Shown here: positions 25,801 to 34,685 of the stretch, piece by piece
How the letters are laid out: each line of letters starts with the position of its first letter
Numbering within the stretch: the first letter of the stretch is position 1
Source: CAYTGM01 sp964437365
Lineage (GTDB): Bacteria; Sumerlaeota; Sumerlaeia; SLMS01
NCBI GenBank assembly: GCA_964437365.1
Contig: CAYTGM010000001.1
Span: 434,001 to 498,000 of the forward strand
Reading direction: 5' to 3'
Length of the DNA stretch: 64,000 nt
Program-made: the position numbers and the translations under genes
Notes under the pieces: model-generated
The model's database searches: none
What the model saw: only the letters and a program-made list of their open reading frames with translations
Told to the model about the DNA's origin: nothing

Positions 25801-27085
25801 TGGCACCTACAACGTTATATATCCCGATGTGATCAATCCAATCAATGGTTCTTCGGTCGCTTTGAGCTATAACGGATCCAGTGAATCGAATACAAACGCT
25901 GCTATCGTCTATAGCGGAAGCTCAAAGGTCGTCTATCTTGGATTCCCTTTTGAAACTATTACTTCCGATGCAAGCCGAACAGCATTAATGAGTCGCTCAT
26001 TAGACTTTCTCCTTGGCCCGGCAGGACCGACGCCAACGCCTACTCCAACACCAACCCCAACTCCGACACCAACACCTAGCCCGACACCGTCCCCAACTCC
26101 GACACCATCTCCAACAGCGACTCCGTCTCCAACTCCATCAACCGACATCATCGTTGATAACGCGGACTTCCCAGCTTACCAGGAATCAGGCACCTGGGGA
26201 ACCTCATCTTCCTCTGGATTCTACGCCGCAAGCTCACGCTGGGCACTCGTCTTCAATCAAGATAATGATGCCAGTTGGACACCAGATCTACCTCAAGATG
26301 GTCTATACGAAGTCTACGTGTGGTACGTTTCTGGGTCGAACAGAAGTTCAAGAGCTGCTTACATTGTAAATCACCGCGACGGTGCAACTGTTTTCCAGGG
26401 CGATGATCCCAATGATGGCATCAACGATGGGATTAACCAGGAAATAAACGGCGGACAATGGATCAAACTGGGTGAGTGGAACTTTGATGCTGGAACAGGC
26501 GGAAACCTCTACCTGGACGGTTCAGAGAGTTTCAATGACGGAGACACCGGAACTGTGGTATCTGCCGATGCAGCTCGATTCGTGAGAATTGGAGATGTTA
26601 CTGGTCCCGCTCCTACACCAACGCCAACACCTTCTCCAAGTCCTACACCAAGCCCAACGCCGACAGCGACTCCAGCACCTGTTGATCTGGTTATAGACAA
26701 TACAGATTCAGGGTTCTCGGCATCTGCAAGCTGGTTCGGCAGCACCTCTTCTGGCGGCTACTTCGGGACTAACTACGCCGCGAGAGCCGCAGAAGAAACA
26801 AGCGATCCGGCTACATGGTCCGCAAACTTGAGCGCAACGACAACATACAACGTTTATGCTCGCTGGACCACTGCTTCGAACCGGGCTACGGCAGCCCCTT
26901 ATATCGTCTATCATCAGGGTGGAGCTGACGTCGTATATGTGAACCAGCAAAATAACAATGGTCAGTGGGTACTACTGGGAACCTATACACTCGAATCCGG
27001 TAGTTCGACACGTGTTGCTCTCTCCTGTTGGACAGGGTCCGGTGACTACGTTATCGCTGATGCGATCAGAATCGAAGAGCAGTAA
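22886..27085 (+). CDS. Modular N-acetylmuramoyl-L-alanine amidase with nested golvesin domain
   Basis: A 1399-residue exported protein. A signal anchor (about 8-30) and a low-complexity region precede an Amidase_3 domain, whose zinc and catalytic residues are His289 (AGHGY), Glu310, His554 (ISLHSNAG) and Glu637 (IETAYHDN). A golvesin-like domain (about 343-480) is inserted between Glu310 and His554. Then come an FnIII domain (685-777), a ThuA/glutamine-amidotransferase-like domain (781-1040), a Pro-Thr linker, a golvesin domain (1086-1235), a second linker and a last golvesin domain (1267-1399). It should cut the amide bond between MurNAc and the peptide stem. AAGGAAGGAA precedes the ATG, and a strong terminator follows the stop. 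Confidence 0.88.
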   Translation: MHYPQKKRERLIYASLLAAVTLSAAGAYILSSSHSPSTAQLHNAVDPYTRTQEQAPSTLLSMADKAPQSELVAPSTRADDSKSESDEALPHQRSSLETEPEFSAPANAKTNEISSNNRLVAKSVPTALNSNIQDTSSQVSRGADSNELLSEQLIPEGSDYDQKLADLGADKFTDLYAEEIIQVREKVEAGKTVEEAKKHDHKQYSSCCALESAPQMDPEEVASLLREEPFSENPSDPVIPEVIAKSKGANPGTEQTLTRAVVANPVTNASTDQPAGSLDDIIVYTVAGHGYYATGSTWNTQRGLTNGMVEDMGNLDQYNFLVHYLFNAGATVVPVRPIGYQDNEVVLDNDSPGVTFSGNWANSSSTIYYGSPGDVPYRWANTSTTNPATARYTPTIPEEGFYPVYTWTRYGSDRVRQLYRINHSGGVSEVRVNHRRVGNGWVWLGNYHFEAGSSGWVEISGQSSETGVVIADTIRFGNGMGDIDRGSGVSGFERELEAAYYWIQMSQGQGVTNVYDRSGVSDRNDDISARPKYAALLNNSSFGGFYDRIYISLHSNAGNGSIRGAMGLAASTRQMENQENYALTINNELENDMEALDSGVAFPYNWSDGSIDLLKEINYGELTVENINNEMCSTIIETAYHDNAADATLMKDPRVRNVMGRAIYQGIVKFLNQYGGTVPTTLLPEPPTDVVARNVGSGQVQVSWVPPAADSAGGDAPTGYTVVRSTNGYGFGNPVNVSGGTSNNVTISGLTPGETYYFKVLATNAGGQSMATETAGVAVTSSGTADILYVNGYDRFDRSIAINRYFGGGLNAVATIIRPREMNSFDYVVQHGEAIAATGRAFDSASNEAVEFNAVNLSDYDLVVWNSGLQAEVATDGAQPQFKSFNGTLRTKIATYLAGGGNLFVSGSEIAWDLDRDTTQNDSESLFLNDWLRADFVDDNVYSSVSNPNSVSGVSGSIFSDLSGLTFDNGNDGTYNVIYPDVINPINGSSVALSYNGSSESNTNAAIVYSGSSKVVYLGFPFETITSDASRTALMSRSLDFLLGPAGPTPTPTPTPTPTPTPTPSPTPSPTPTPSPTATPSPTPSTDIIVDNADFPAYQESGTWGTSSSSGFYAASSRWALVFNQDNDASWTPDLPQDGLYEVYVWYVSGSNRSSRAAYIVNHRDGATVFQGDDPNDGINDGINQEINGGQWIKLGEWNFDAGTGGNLYLDGSESFNDGDTGTVVSADAARFVRIGDVTGPAPTPTPTPSPSPTPSPTPTATPAPVDLVIDNTDSGFSASASWFGSTSSGGYFGTNYAARAAEETSDPATWSANLSATTTYNVYARWTTASNRATAAPYIVYHQGGADVVYVNQQNNNGQWVLLGTYTLESGSSTRVALSCWTGSGDYVIADAIRIEEQ
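26028..26143 (+). repeat. Pro-Thr coding repeat (linker 1 of the amidase)
   Basis: Imperfect hexanucleotide repeats of the CCNACN type encode an alternating Pro-Thr/Pro-Ser linker of almost 40 residues. A shorter similar tract lies at about 26605-26680. Codon choice varies along the tract, which would limit slippage. Such linkers separate surface domains in extended, possibly glycosylated form. Confidence 0.75.
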
Positions 27086-27120
27086 GCACTACTTTCTTAG
27101 TCGCAAAACGATCAACCAGG

Positions 27121-27157
27121 AGGCCCTTTCTTTTCGCGAAGAAAGGGCCTTTTTTTT
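27121..27157 (+). terminator. Rho-independent terminator of the amidase gene
   Basis: A perfect 12-bp stem (27121-27132 with 27139-27150, loop TTCGCG) is followed by a run of eight T residues. It begins 36 bases after the amidase stop codon. This is the clearest intrinsic terminator in the window. Confidence 0.95.
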
Positions 27158-27720
27158 CTGTTTATGAATCTCATAAAGCTTAAAAACATCGCACATCACT
27201 GTCCAGAATGCCCCCAAGGCTGGTCTCAGTCTTTGATATCTATAAAGTTAAGGAGACTCACAAGGTATAATATTTATGAATAAAACCGTTCAATCCATTA
27301 AGTCTAGCACCTGCTTTGGAAACATGCCGATGCATGATCGGATTAAACTCTATCCAGACTAAGGTCTTGAAAGGTTCACCACACCTCGTATGGGCAACTG
27401 TTTCTCAAGTTTAAAATACTTGCCACTGATCCTCCTTACTCATCTTCCAAGGACAGGGGAGCCTCGTTTAAGAAATCAGTGATCGATCTTAATGTTGACC
27501 AGTCTGATATCTGTCATGCCCATGAAAGATCATCTCGAGCAAGCTATCTCTTCTTCCTATTATTTCGTGAAGCAATGTGGCTTTGATCTTTAGAAGCAGG
27601 CTCAGTTAACGAATATGCTCCTGTAACTGCTCTCAGCCAATATGACTTGAAATACCATCTTATCCATGATCTTATCTTAATCAGCTTAAGATTTAACGTT
27701 ATTTTTCGGAGGATTTTTCA
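27158..27720. other. Long non-coding gap between amidase and TPR genes
   Basis: About 560 bases hold no convincing gene. A TATAAT at 27266-27271 lies just before a 28-codon ORF (27276-27362), which is probably chance. Within it, ACATGCCGATGCATGATCGG (27312-27331) shares CGATGCATGAT with repeat copy A and contains a short inverted repeat, CCGAT/ATCGG. The gap ends with a strong GGAGG ribosome site eight bases before the next ATG. A leader RNA or further small RNA cannot be excluded. Confidence 0.4.
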
Positions 27721-29547
27721 ATGAAGGCAGGGAGTTTTTTTCACATTTTATGGATCATCATGCTTCTCTTCGGAAGCGTGTTCACCGTCAGGCGTTCGCA
27801 CGCTGTGGAAATCACTTTCGCACATGGAATTGATGACTGGCAGGCTTACACAAATGATGATAATCGATTGAATGGCTGGGAAGTTAGAAGTGGCGCATTA
27901 TTTCAAAATAAGTATAATGATGATTTTGCACTCGGAGGAGAACGATTTCTAATTCGCGAAGGCCTTCTTCACTTGGGCGACATGCCGGGCGATTTTGTAG
28001 AGATTGGAAGCGACTTCATGTTTCTCGACTTCAAGGGTGAGACCGAAGTCAAAGCAGGCCTGAGACTATTTGTAAATCCATCTGAACCAGAAGCATATGG
28101 CTATATCGATGCGAACTTGATTCGAGACACAGAGGGCAGAAGAGAAGGATTCCAGGTGTCTTGCGGCGACTGGAAAAGCCCTTTCCTCGAGCTCCAACTT
28201 AAATCGTATCACTGGTATCGCTGTCGACTTCGTGTCGAAAACTCGGGAGCAAATCGATTGGTTCTTGCGGCAAAGGTCTGGTTACAGAGTGAAGATGAGC
28301 CAGGCGAGTGGGGATTCAAGAATATTCTCTCTGGTCCTGTGAAACGCAATCGCAAGGCTCTTGCTCTATATACATCTGCTTCACATGGCTATGAGGTGAA
28401 TCCCAGAATTGCGGTAAGTGGTTTGCTCGTTAGTAGTGTCACACCTGTTTCCATGATTGATATTTTACCTCCTGATCCTGAAGGTGTTGTCTTTAGTTTT
28501 ATGGAAGAAGACCTTGAGTTTGTATTCAGGCATTTCAAGTCAGGAGATGGCTCTGGGGAACATATTTACAGAGATATTCTTCGACGTATAGATCTGATCG
28601 AGGAAGACTACCCTGAATACCCAGAGCTGGATGTTCTCAAGGCTGCTCAAATGAGAAGCTACGGCGTACTCGGTCAGTTCGACGAGTTTGAAGAACTTGC
28701 CGATAAGCTTGAACATTCAGGCCTTGCTAAACCCTTTCTAATAAAGGAAAGAGCGGGAACAGAAAAACACAGAATCCGAGAATATCACGCTATTTCGATG
28801 GCGATGAAGAATAGGAACTTCATCAAAGCAATCGATCTGATAGACACATTTATTCTCGACTATCCTGAAGACCCCAGAAAACCAGAGCTGATGCGAACCT
28901 TATGTCATGCTCTTTTCTCGGTACAAAAAATGAAAAAACGCTACTGGGATGTTTCAAACCAGTTCATTGAGGAAGAGATTGTTCCTGATCAGGTTGATGA
29001 GATTCTATATAATCAGTCTCTCATGCACCTGAGGGAAGGTGCACCCGAAAGGGGGAGAGAAAAAGCTACGGCCATCCTCGAACGTTATCCCACCTCGGAT
29101 TATTTCCCACTGGCTATGATGGCCCGTGGTGAGAGCTATCTGAGTCGAGGGGAGCTTGAAATTCTGAAAACTGAAATGGACGTGATCCTCAACCACTATG
29201 GGATTAATAGTTATGTAGGGGCGACACTTGTATACTACTATGGTGTTGGACTGGCGCGAAAAGGGGAATACGAAGAGGCCGTTAAATACCTAAACGATGC
29301 AATGAAAGCTGAATTCTGGGACAAAGAAGAGATACAGGGGAAAGCCTACATCCCCGTCTTCAGCGCGAAGTGGTTGATGTACACCGCGATGCGCAAACCT
29401 GACATCGTATCCACTGAACGAGTGATCAACGCAGTCCGAGAGATGCCTGCTTCCGAAGATCGCGACCGCTTTCTCAGGCAATATGACCGTGATCGCTCTC
29501 CGCTGAATTCTCGGGTGAACTCACTCGCAGATTTCGTGAATCCCTGA
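27721..29547 (+). CDS. Exported protein with LamG-like N-terminus and TPR repeats
   Basis: A 608-residue protein of unknown role. A signal peptide (about 1-29, ending SHAVE) is followed by a beta-rich region (30-245) resembling a concanavalin A-like/LamG fold: repeated aromatic-rich strands around HWYRCRLRVE and LAAKVWLQSE. Residues 265-590 are helical with TPR-like spacing (for example EYEEAVKYLNDAMK and ERGREKATAILERYP). TPR domains bind other proteins and the N-terminal part may bind carbohydrate. It therefore could be an envelope scaffold working with the surface proteins on either side; this is inference. The start follows GGAGG. Confidence 0.65.
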   Translation: MKAGSFFHILWIIMLLFGSVFTVRRSHAVEITFAHGIDDWQAYTNDDNRLNGWEVRSGALFQNKYNDDFALGGERFLIREGLLHLGDMPGDFVEIGSDFMFLDFKGETEVKAGLRLFVNPSEPEAYGYIDANLIRDTEGRREGFQVSCGDWKSPFLELQLKSYHWYRCRLRVENSGANRLVLAAKVWLQSEDEPGEWGFKNILSGPVKRNRKALALYTSASHGYEVNPRIAVSGLLVSSVTPVSMIDILPPDPEGVVFSFMEEDLEFVFRHFKSGDGSGEHIYRDILRRIDLIEEDYPEYPELDVLKAAQMRSYGVLGQFDEFEELADKLEHSGLAKPFLIKERAGTEKHRIREYHAISMAMKNRNFIKAIDLIDTFILDYPEDPRKPELMRTLCHALFSVQKMKKRYWDVSNQFIEEEIVPDQVDEILYNQSLMHLREGAPERGREKATAILERYPTSDYFPLAMMARGESYLSRGELEILKTEMDVILNHYGINSYVGATLVYYYGVGLARKGEYEEAVKYLNDAMKAEFWDKEEIQGKAYIPVFSAKWLMYTAMRKPDIVSTERVINAVREMPASEDRDRFLRQYDRDRSPLNSRVNSLADFVNP

Positions 29548-29831
29548 TATTCAACTGGCACGCTCTTGACTCTCAATCGTCGGGCTACAACTATCGTTTA
29601 AAGCCACAGAGCTCTCTGTTACAGCTCAGGTTGATAATGCACGGCTTTCCAATCCCGTATTGACAGCCAACCATATCACGACACTCTCTTGCCGAACCAT
29701 TACAAGATCTGGTGTCGCCCTACGGCTGTGTCACCTGTACAGATGCAACAGTGCTCTGGAGGAATCAGAGCCGCTGTGGTTTCCCGTTCTTGTACTGGTA
29801 GAGAGAAACCAAACATAGATGGAGAGAATCT

Positions 29832-32024
29832 ATGAAAAGAATGATTGCCAGAATGAAAGAACGAATTAACCGAGGCGCGACCGCAGGAGTCCTGATGGCT
29901 GCGCTTACTCCTCTATTTCTATCCCAGGCTTCCACGTCGGATGCGGGTACGAGCGAGTTTACAATTATCAATGACTCAAGCCTGAACAGCGCTGTGGCTG
30001 CTGCGAGGTCACGCTATCTCGCAACTCGTCCAGGCTCCCGACTGCACGCAACGATCCTTGTAAAAGAATCTGATGGAACCTGGAGCCGTGGTTCTTATCA
30101 GGGAACGACCACTTCCTATCCTGCCAGTGCCGTCAAACTCGCATATCTTGCGGCTTCTATGTACAAAGGAAACACAACAGGACAGCACTATGCATGGCTT
30201 GATGATTCTGTTCGGCCAATGATTGAGGTTTCAGATAACTTCGAGACAGGTGTTGTTGTCGATACGATAACCGGTGCTCCTAACACAAGCTCAGGTAGCT
30301 TCAGCACATGGATGTCAAAGAGGCGCTATACAGAGAACTTCCTGAATGCTCGAGGGCTACTTGGAAACCAGACAATCATCAACAAGACTTATCCGACTAA
30401 CTCTAACCTGAACCAGTTCGAATTGCAGGCATTGAATACATATGGAAGTAACCAGATGCAGCCTAACCTCTCAGCGGAGCTCATGCTTGAGATCGTCAAA
30501 GGAAAGGTTGAAGGTGAGTCCAGCGCGTATATGAGTCAAATGCTGGATCACTACCCCTACGGCAGCCAGTCCTCAATGGGGTGGGGTCTTCCTTCGGGGA
30601 CTGTCTATCTGAACAAGGCTGGTTGGACCAGTAGCGTTCAGAATGATATCGCATATATTCGTCTTCCAAATGGACAGGAAATCGTCATCGCTGCCTTTTC
30701 TGATACGCCAGATACGAGTGATCCCTACCCTCATGACCATTCTTCGCTCGGTGCATTCGCTGACTTTCTACTCGAAGAAACGGGTCTTGATGCGGGCGGG
30801 CCTGCAAATATACGCCTCGATAATACGGACTCCTCTTTCTCGACTTCAGGAACATGGAGCACAGGAACAGGGGACTACGACAAATATGGAAGTTCTTACC
30901 GCTATGCAAACGGCGGATCGAATGCAACAGCAACATGGAATTTGAGTCTTCCTGAAGCAGGGTCCTACGAAGTTGCAGTCTGGTGGACCGATGACAGCTT
31001 AAGAAGCAGCAGTTCAAAGTATCAGATCAATCATGCTAATGGGTCTCAGACAGTTGCACTTGATCAGCGCACTCGCGGTGGAAAGTGGATCTACATAGGC
31101 ACTTGGGATTTTGATACCAGCGGCGATTCAATACAGGTAAAGGCGTCGTCTTCTGCATCTGGTCGAGTAATCGCAGATGCGATAAAGCTCTCAAAGGTTC
31201 CCAACTTCCCGACACAAAATATGGACAATGGCAGCGGATCCTATGGAGAGACTGGTTCCTGGGGCACTTCCAGTGGGTCTGGATTTTATGGTAGCAGCTC
31301 TCGATATGCCTTTGTTGGCGATGGAAGTCGAACCGCAACATGGAGTCCCTCGTTCAGTGGTTCTGCACTTTGTGATGTCTATGCATGGTGGGTGGCATCC
31401 TCGAATAGAGCAGAGGACGCCAAGTATGTTGTCTATCATGATGAAGGCACAACAACCCTGGAGGTTGCTCAGGATGTTAACGGTGGGCAGTGGAATTACC
31501 TGGGTTCATTTCCTATGACAGGGGGAACTTCCAAGGTTGTTCTGAATAATGAGGCTGGGACGAACGCTGTCGTCTCTGCCGATGCTGTTCGCATTCAGGA
31601 GATCAAACCCCTTGCTGCTCAGACGGAGGTTGTGGTCGACAATAGCGACAGTGGGTTTGCGGCTTCGAATAGCTGGTTCCCCAGCACATCCGTATCAGGC
31701 TACCTCGGTGCTAACTACCACGCGCGTGCAACAGAATCTACCGGAGACGCCGCCAGTTGGACGGCTACGCTTCCTTCCAGCGGTTCCTATGAGGTTTTCG
31801 CGCGCTGGACAACAGGTGGTAACCGTGCTACTTCGGCTCCCTTTATTGTCTATCACAGTGGGGGGGCGACTACTGTCAGGGTGAATCAGCAGCAGAACAA
31901 TGGAGTTTGGGTTTCTCTTGGAAGCTACAGCTTCAACTCAGGTTCTAATTCAGTTTCACTCTCCTGTTGGACGAGTTCCGGCGATTATGTTATCGCCGAC
32001 GCGATTAAGTTTGTGAAGCAGTAA
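29832..32024 (+). CDS. Serine hydrolase (class A beta-lactamase fold) with three golvesin domains
   Basis: A 730-residue exported protein with a signal peptide (about 1-40). Residues 45-320 have the penicilloyl-serine transferase fold: Ser99-x-x-Lys102 (PASAVKLAYLAA), Ser134-Asp135-Asn136 (VSDNFETG) and Lys262-Ala-Gly (NKAGW) in place of KTG. Residues 325-455, 457-590 and 597-730 are golvesin-like domains ending in V-[IV]-[AS]-A-D-A motifs. A DD-carboxypeptidase-like or beta-lactamase-like role at the cell wall fits, next to the amidase. No Pro-Thr linkers separate the domains. The 284-base gap before it shows nothing clear. A terminator follows. Confidence 0.82.
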   Translation: MKRMIARMKERINRGATAGVLMAALTPLFLSQASTSDAGTSEFTIINDSSLNSAVAAARSRYLATRPGSRLHATILVKESDGTWSRGSYQGTTTSYPASAVKLAYLAASMYKGNTTGQHYAWLDDSVRPMIEVSDNFETGVVVDTITGAPNTSSGSFSTWMSKRRYTENFLNARGLLGNQTIINKTYPTNSNLNQFELQALNTYGSNQMQPNLSAELMLEIVKGKVEGESSAYMSQMLDHYPYGSQSSMGWGLPSGTVYLNKAGWTSSVQNDIAYIRLPNGQEIVIAAFSDTPDTSDPYPHDHSSLGAFADFLLEETGLDAGGPANIRLDNTDSSFSTSGTWSTGTGDYDKYGSSYRYANGGSNATATWNLSLPEAGSYEVAVWWTDDSLRSSSSKYQINHANGSQTVALDQRTRGGKWIYIGTWDFDTSGDSIQVKASSSASGRVIADAIKLSKVPNFPTQNMDNGSGSYGETGSWGTSSGSGFYGSSSRYAFVGDGSRTATWSPSFSGSALCDVYAWWVASSNRAEDAKYVVYHDEGTTTLEVAQDVNGGQWNYLGSFPMTGGTSKVVLNNEAGTNAVVSADAVRIQEIKPLAAQTEVVVDNSDSGFAASNSWFPSTSVSGYLGANYHARATESTGDAASWTATLPSSGSYEVFARWTTGGNRATSAPFIVYHSGGATTVRVNQQQNNGVWVSLGSYSFNSGSNSVSLSCWTSSGDYVIADAIKFVKQ

Positions 32025-32055
32025 GAGGTCTTTCACCATATAGATCAAGTACAAA

Positions 32056-32087
32056 GCCTCCGGAGCTCAGCTCTGGAGGCTTTCCTT
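32056..32087 (+). terminator. Terminator after the serine hydrolase gene
   Basis: An 11-bp stem with one G-T pair (32056-32066 with 32070-32080, loop TCA) is followed by a T-rich TTTCCTT. It lies 32 bases past the stop codon and before the convergent DUF2878 gene, so it may serve both strands. Confidence 0.8.
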
Positions 32088-32105
32088 ATTCCATGTATTC
32101 AATAT

Positions 32106-32630
32106 TTAAGTCTTATTCTCGTTCGAGGCCGCTCTGGCAGTAAGAGTGAGTAGAGGTGTAACAACTCCCCATACTATGCCCAACATCCCAATACTGTATA
32201 TCAGGTCTTCATTGAGAGACATTGCTCCTAGTTTCTCACCTGCATAGTACGCAGCAGGTCCACCCAATACGCCGAAAATAGCTGCTAAGACGGGACGATT
32301 CTGTAACCATGCAAGCGATGCATTCAATGTGGTGGAGAAATTAACCCACAGGGCCCACATCCAAACTGGACTGATAGCACTGATAAAGAAAGGATACTCA
32401 GGTTCAAAGACATCCAGAAAGATGAGCACAGAATCCGTTAGAATCCCTAAAATGAGTGAAGTCGCGATCAGGATAACTTGGGTGCCGTACTCTTTATGGA
32501 AGACAAAGTGGATCGCAAGCAGGACAACGATACCGATGGGAGCAATGGAAGGATAGCCATAGGCTGCGCTGAGGACGCAAAGGAACCATCCCACTTGAAA
32601 GCAAACGAAATTGATGACATTATTCTTCAT
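32106..32630 (-). CDS. DUF2878 membrane protein
   Basis: A 174-residue integral membrane protein with about six helices. NFVCFQVGWFLCVLSAA at the N-terminus and VWMWALWVNFSTTLN in the middle are features of DUF2878, a family of unknown function found beside cyclopropane-synthase-like genes. The ATG at 32630 overlaps the stop of the methyltransferase gene as ATGA, so it is translated with it; a longer upstream reading frame is ignored for that reason. It is the last gene of the lipid-modification operon and may act on or move the modified lipid. Confidence 0.8.
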   Translation of the reverse strand: MKNNVINFVCFQVGWFLCVLSAAYGYPSIAPIGIVVLLAIHFVFHKEYGTQVILIATSLILGILTDSVLIFLDVFEPEYPFFISAISPVWMWALWVNFSTTLNASLAWLQNRPVLAAIFGVLGGPAAYYAGEKLGAMSLNEDLIYSIGMLGIVWGVVTPLLTLTARAASNENKT

Positions 32631-33910
32631 TGTAGTGGAGGAAGAATCGGGTTCTCGCGGTTGCCCGGTTTGGTCATGATATATTGAACTGACTGAATTG
32701 ATCTCTCTCTGAAGCCTCCCTCGCAGTAACACAGGTAGAATTCCCACAGGCGCAGAAACTCTTCCGTTTTCCCCATCTTCAATATTTTGCCTCGATTGTC
32801 CAGCAACTTTTCGTACCACTTCCTGAGAGTTCGAGCATAATTGATTGTGTTGTCTTCCATATGAAAGAGGCGAAGGTCAGATGATCTTGTTGCGGAATCA
32901 ACCAGTGCCGTCATCGAAGGAATACAACATCCAGGAAAAACGTACTGCTTGATGAAGTCGACTTCCCGCTTAGCTCTCTCGTATTCCTGATCCTGGATCG
33001 TAATCGCTTGAATGAGCATCGAGCCATTCTCCTTCAATAATCGAGAACAAGCTTGATGGAACTGATCGTAGAATTGCCAACCCACTGCTTCAATCATTTC
33101 TATGGATACAATTTTATCATATCTGCCTTTCAGCTTTCGGTAGTCCTGAAACTTAAGGTGTATAAGGCCTTCTAACTTTTCTCTGTATATCTGCTTTTTT
33201 GCGTAGCTGAATTGTTCACGGCTGATGGTTGTCGTGGTGACTTTGCAGCCATAATGCTTCGCAGCGTATATCGCGAAACCTCCCCATCCAGTGCCAATCT
33301 CCAGTATATGATCGTCGGAGGTCAGACCAAGTTTGTCACAGATACGTTTGAGTTTATTAATCGAGGCCTCCTCCATAGTCTGGTCCTCACGGGTAAATAT
33401 ACCCGCCGAGTACATCATCGTAGGGTCTAAAAAGAGTTTAAAGAATTCGTTTCCGAGGTCGTAGTGGGCAGAGATATTCAGCTTCGCACCATCTATCGTA
33501 TTTCGACGGAATGTATGATAAAGCTTTCTGATGGGGTGAGAAAGCAATGCCACACCTTTTTCAAACTTGTTCATCGTTGATTGGTTGAGAACGAATATTC
33601 GAATAAGTGCTGTCAAATCTGAACACTCCCATTGGCCTTTTACGAAAGACTCACCAGCTCCGACAGAACCTCTCTCAAGGATGGCGCGGTAAAAGCGTAT
33701 ATCGCTTACTTCGATCTCCGTCGAAAGGGGAGAAGGCAACTTGTCTGGAGAACCAAACTTTGAAACACCAAGCTCATCCCTGATGATAACTTCGCCTCTG
33801 TCAAGACTCTGGAATTTCCTTAGAATCAATGATCGGCATAATTTATCAATGGCCGAAACTCTTGCGGCGGATGACGCTGATAGTAAATTTGTTCCAGCAC
33901 TGTTCCTCAA
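32627..33910 (-). CDS. Cyclopropane-fatty-acyl-phospholipid synthase-like methyltransferase
   Basis: A 427-residue SAM-dependent enzyme of the CFA synthase family. An N-terminal lipid-binding part is followed by HYDLGNEFFKLFLDPTMMYSAGIF and the SAM-binding loop LEIGTGWGGFAIYAAKHYGCKVTTTTIS, with IVSIEMIEAVGW downstream. Enzymes of this family add a methylene or methyl group across acyl double bonds in membrane phospholipids. Neighbours (FAD oxidoreductase and DUF1365) suggest the branch that makes methylated precursors of furan fatty acids rather than classic cyclopropanation; that is inference. Start is TTG at 33910 with AAAGGG upstream. Confidence 0.85.
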   Translation of the reverse strand: MRNSAGTNLLSASSAARVSAIDKLCRSLILRKFQSLDRGEVIIRDELGVSKFGSPDKLPSPLSTEIEVSDIRFYRAILERGSVGAGESFVKGQWECSDLTALIRIFVLNQSTMNKFEKGVALLSHPIRKLYHTFRRNTIDGAKLNISAHYDLGNEFFKLFLDPTMMYSAGIFTREDQTMEEASINKLKRICDKLGLTSDDHILEIGTGWGGFAIYAAKHYGCKVTTTTISREQFSYAKKQIYREKLEGLIHLKFQDYRKLKGRYDKIVSIEMIEAVGWQFYDQFHQACSRLLKENGSMLIQAITIQDQEYERAKREVDFIKQYVFPGCCIPSMTALVDSATRSSDLRLFHMEDNTINYARTLRKWYEKLLDNRGKILKMGKTEEFLRLWEFYLCYCEGGFRERSIQSVQYIMTKPGNRENPILPPLQ

Positions 33911-33932
33911 TGTTCATGTACCCTTTCTCTAT

Positions 33933-34685
33933 TCAGGTGGTCATTCCATGACCGATAAATGGTACTCTCTTCACCCACAGCTTTAATGCCTGCCAATATA
34001 TTGCAGTGATCACATTCACACTCATGAGCGGAAAATGGACCAGATTCTTCACAATAGAACTGCTTGCGATCGCTTCTCTTTTCAGGATCATGGTTGCATC
34101 AAAGTGCTTTACATGATTCTTCCAGTTCTCCATATGAATCGCTAAATTCTGTCTTGGACTATTGAAGTGCCAGGCATACTGAAAATCAAGATCAAAAAAG
34201 GGGGAGACAACAAAGTCTTTGGGAAACTGAAACTCATATTGCCCGGTTGAAGATGGTTTGACGGGTAATATATAGGCCCGTCTCTCATTCCATGGGGTGT
34301 TTGTAATTTCCGCAACGATAGTCTCAAGGGTATCGCCATCTTTATTATAGACAAAATAGAAACTGACGGGGTTGAAGGTATATCCGAAGTTACGCAATTG
34401 CGTGAGTAGTCTTACCGGCCCCTCGGACTTAATACCAGTCTCTCGCTCAACGGTATCGTAGATCGCTGATTTCAGTCCACGAATCGCGGGGCGATGATAA
34501 TCTTCCCGATGGAAAGAAAGGAAATTCTGCTTTTCATTTGAGATAAATGGAGACAACTCACATATAGAATCCAATTCATCCAGGTCAATGAACCAGAGAT
34601 AAAGAGCATAGTTAAAATGGTGAGATCTTGGGAAAAACCTTCGATGACGCACTGTTCCCTTGTACAGACAAGAATTTTCAATCAT
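33933..34685 (-). CDS. DUF1365 family protein
   Basis: A 250-residue protein with the DUF1365 signature: LYKGTVRHRRFFPRSHHFNYALYLWFIDLDEL at the start, then LLTQLRNFGYTFNPVSFYFVYN and NTPWNERRAYILP. Its function is unknown, but it is almost always between an FAD oxidoreductase and a CFA-like methyltransferase, as here. It has an ATGA overlap with the oxidoreductase and a 22-base gap to the methyltransferase. A C-terminal hydrophobic patch may bind membrane lipid. Confidence 0.88.
   Translation of the reverse strand: MIENSCLYKGTVRHRRFFPRSHHFNYALYLWFIDLDELDSICELSPFISNEKQNFLSFHREDYHRPAIRGLKSAIYDTVERETGIKSEGPVRLLTQLRNFGYTFNPVSFYFVYNKDGDTLETIVAEITNTPWNERRAYILPVKPSSTGQYEFQFPKDFVVSPFFDLDFQYAWHFNSPRQNLAIHMENWKNHVKHFDATMILKREAIASSSIVKNLVHFPLMSVNVITAIYWQALKLWVKRVPFIGHGMTT

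Noticed and set aside
27276..27362. 28-codon ORF directly behind a TATAAT
   Set aside because: No ribosome site at the right distance, and it contains the ATGCATGAT core seen in non-coding repeats, so it is probably not a gene.
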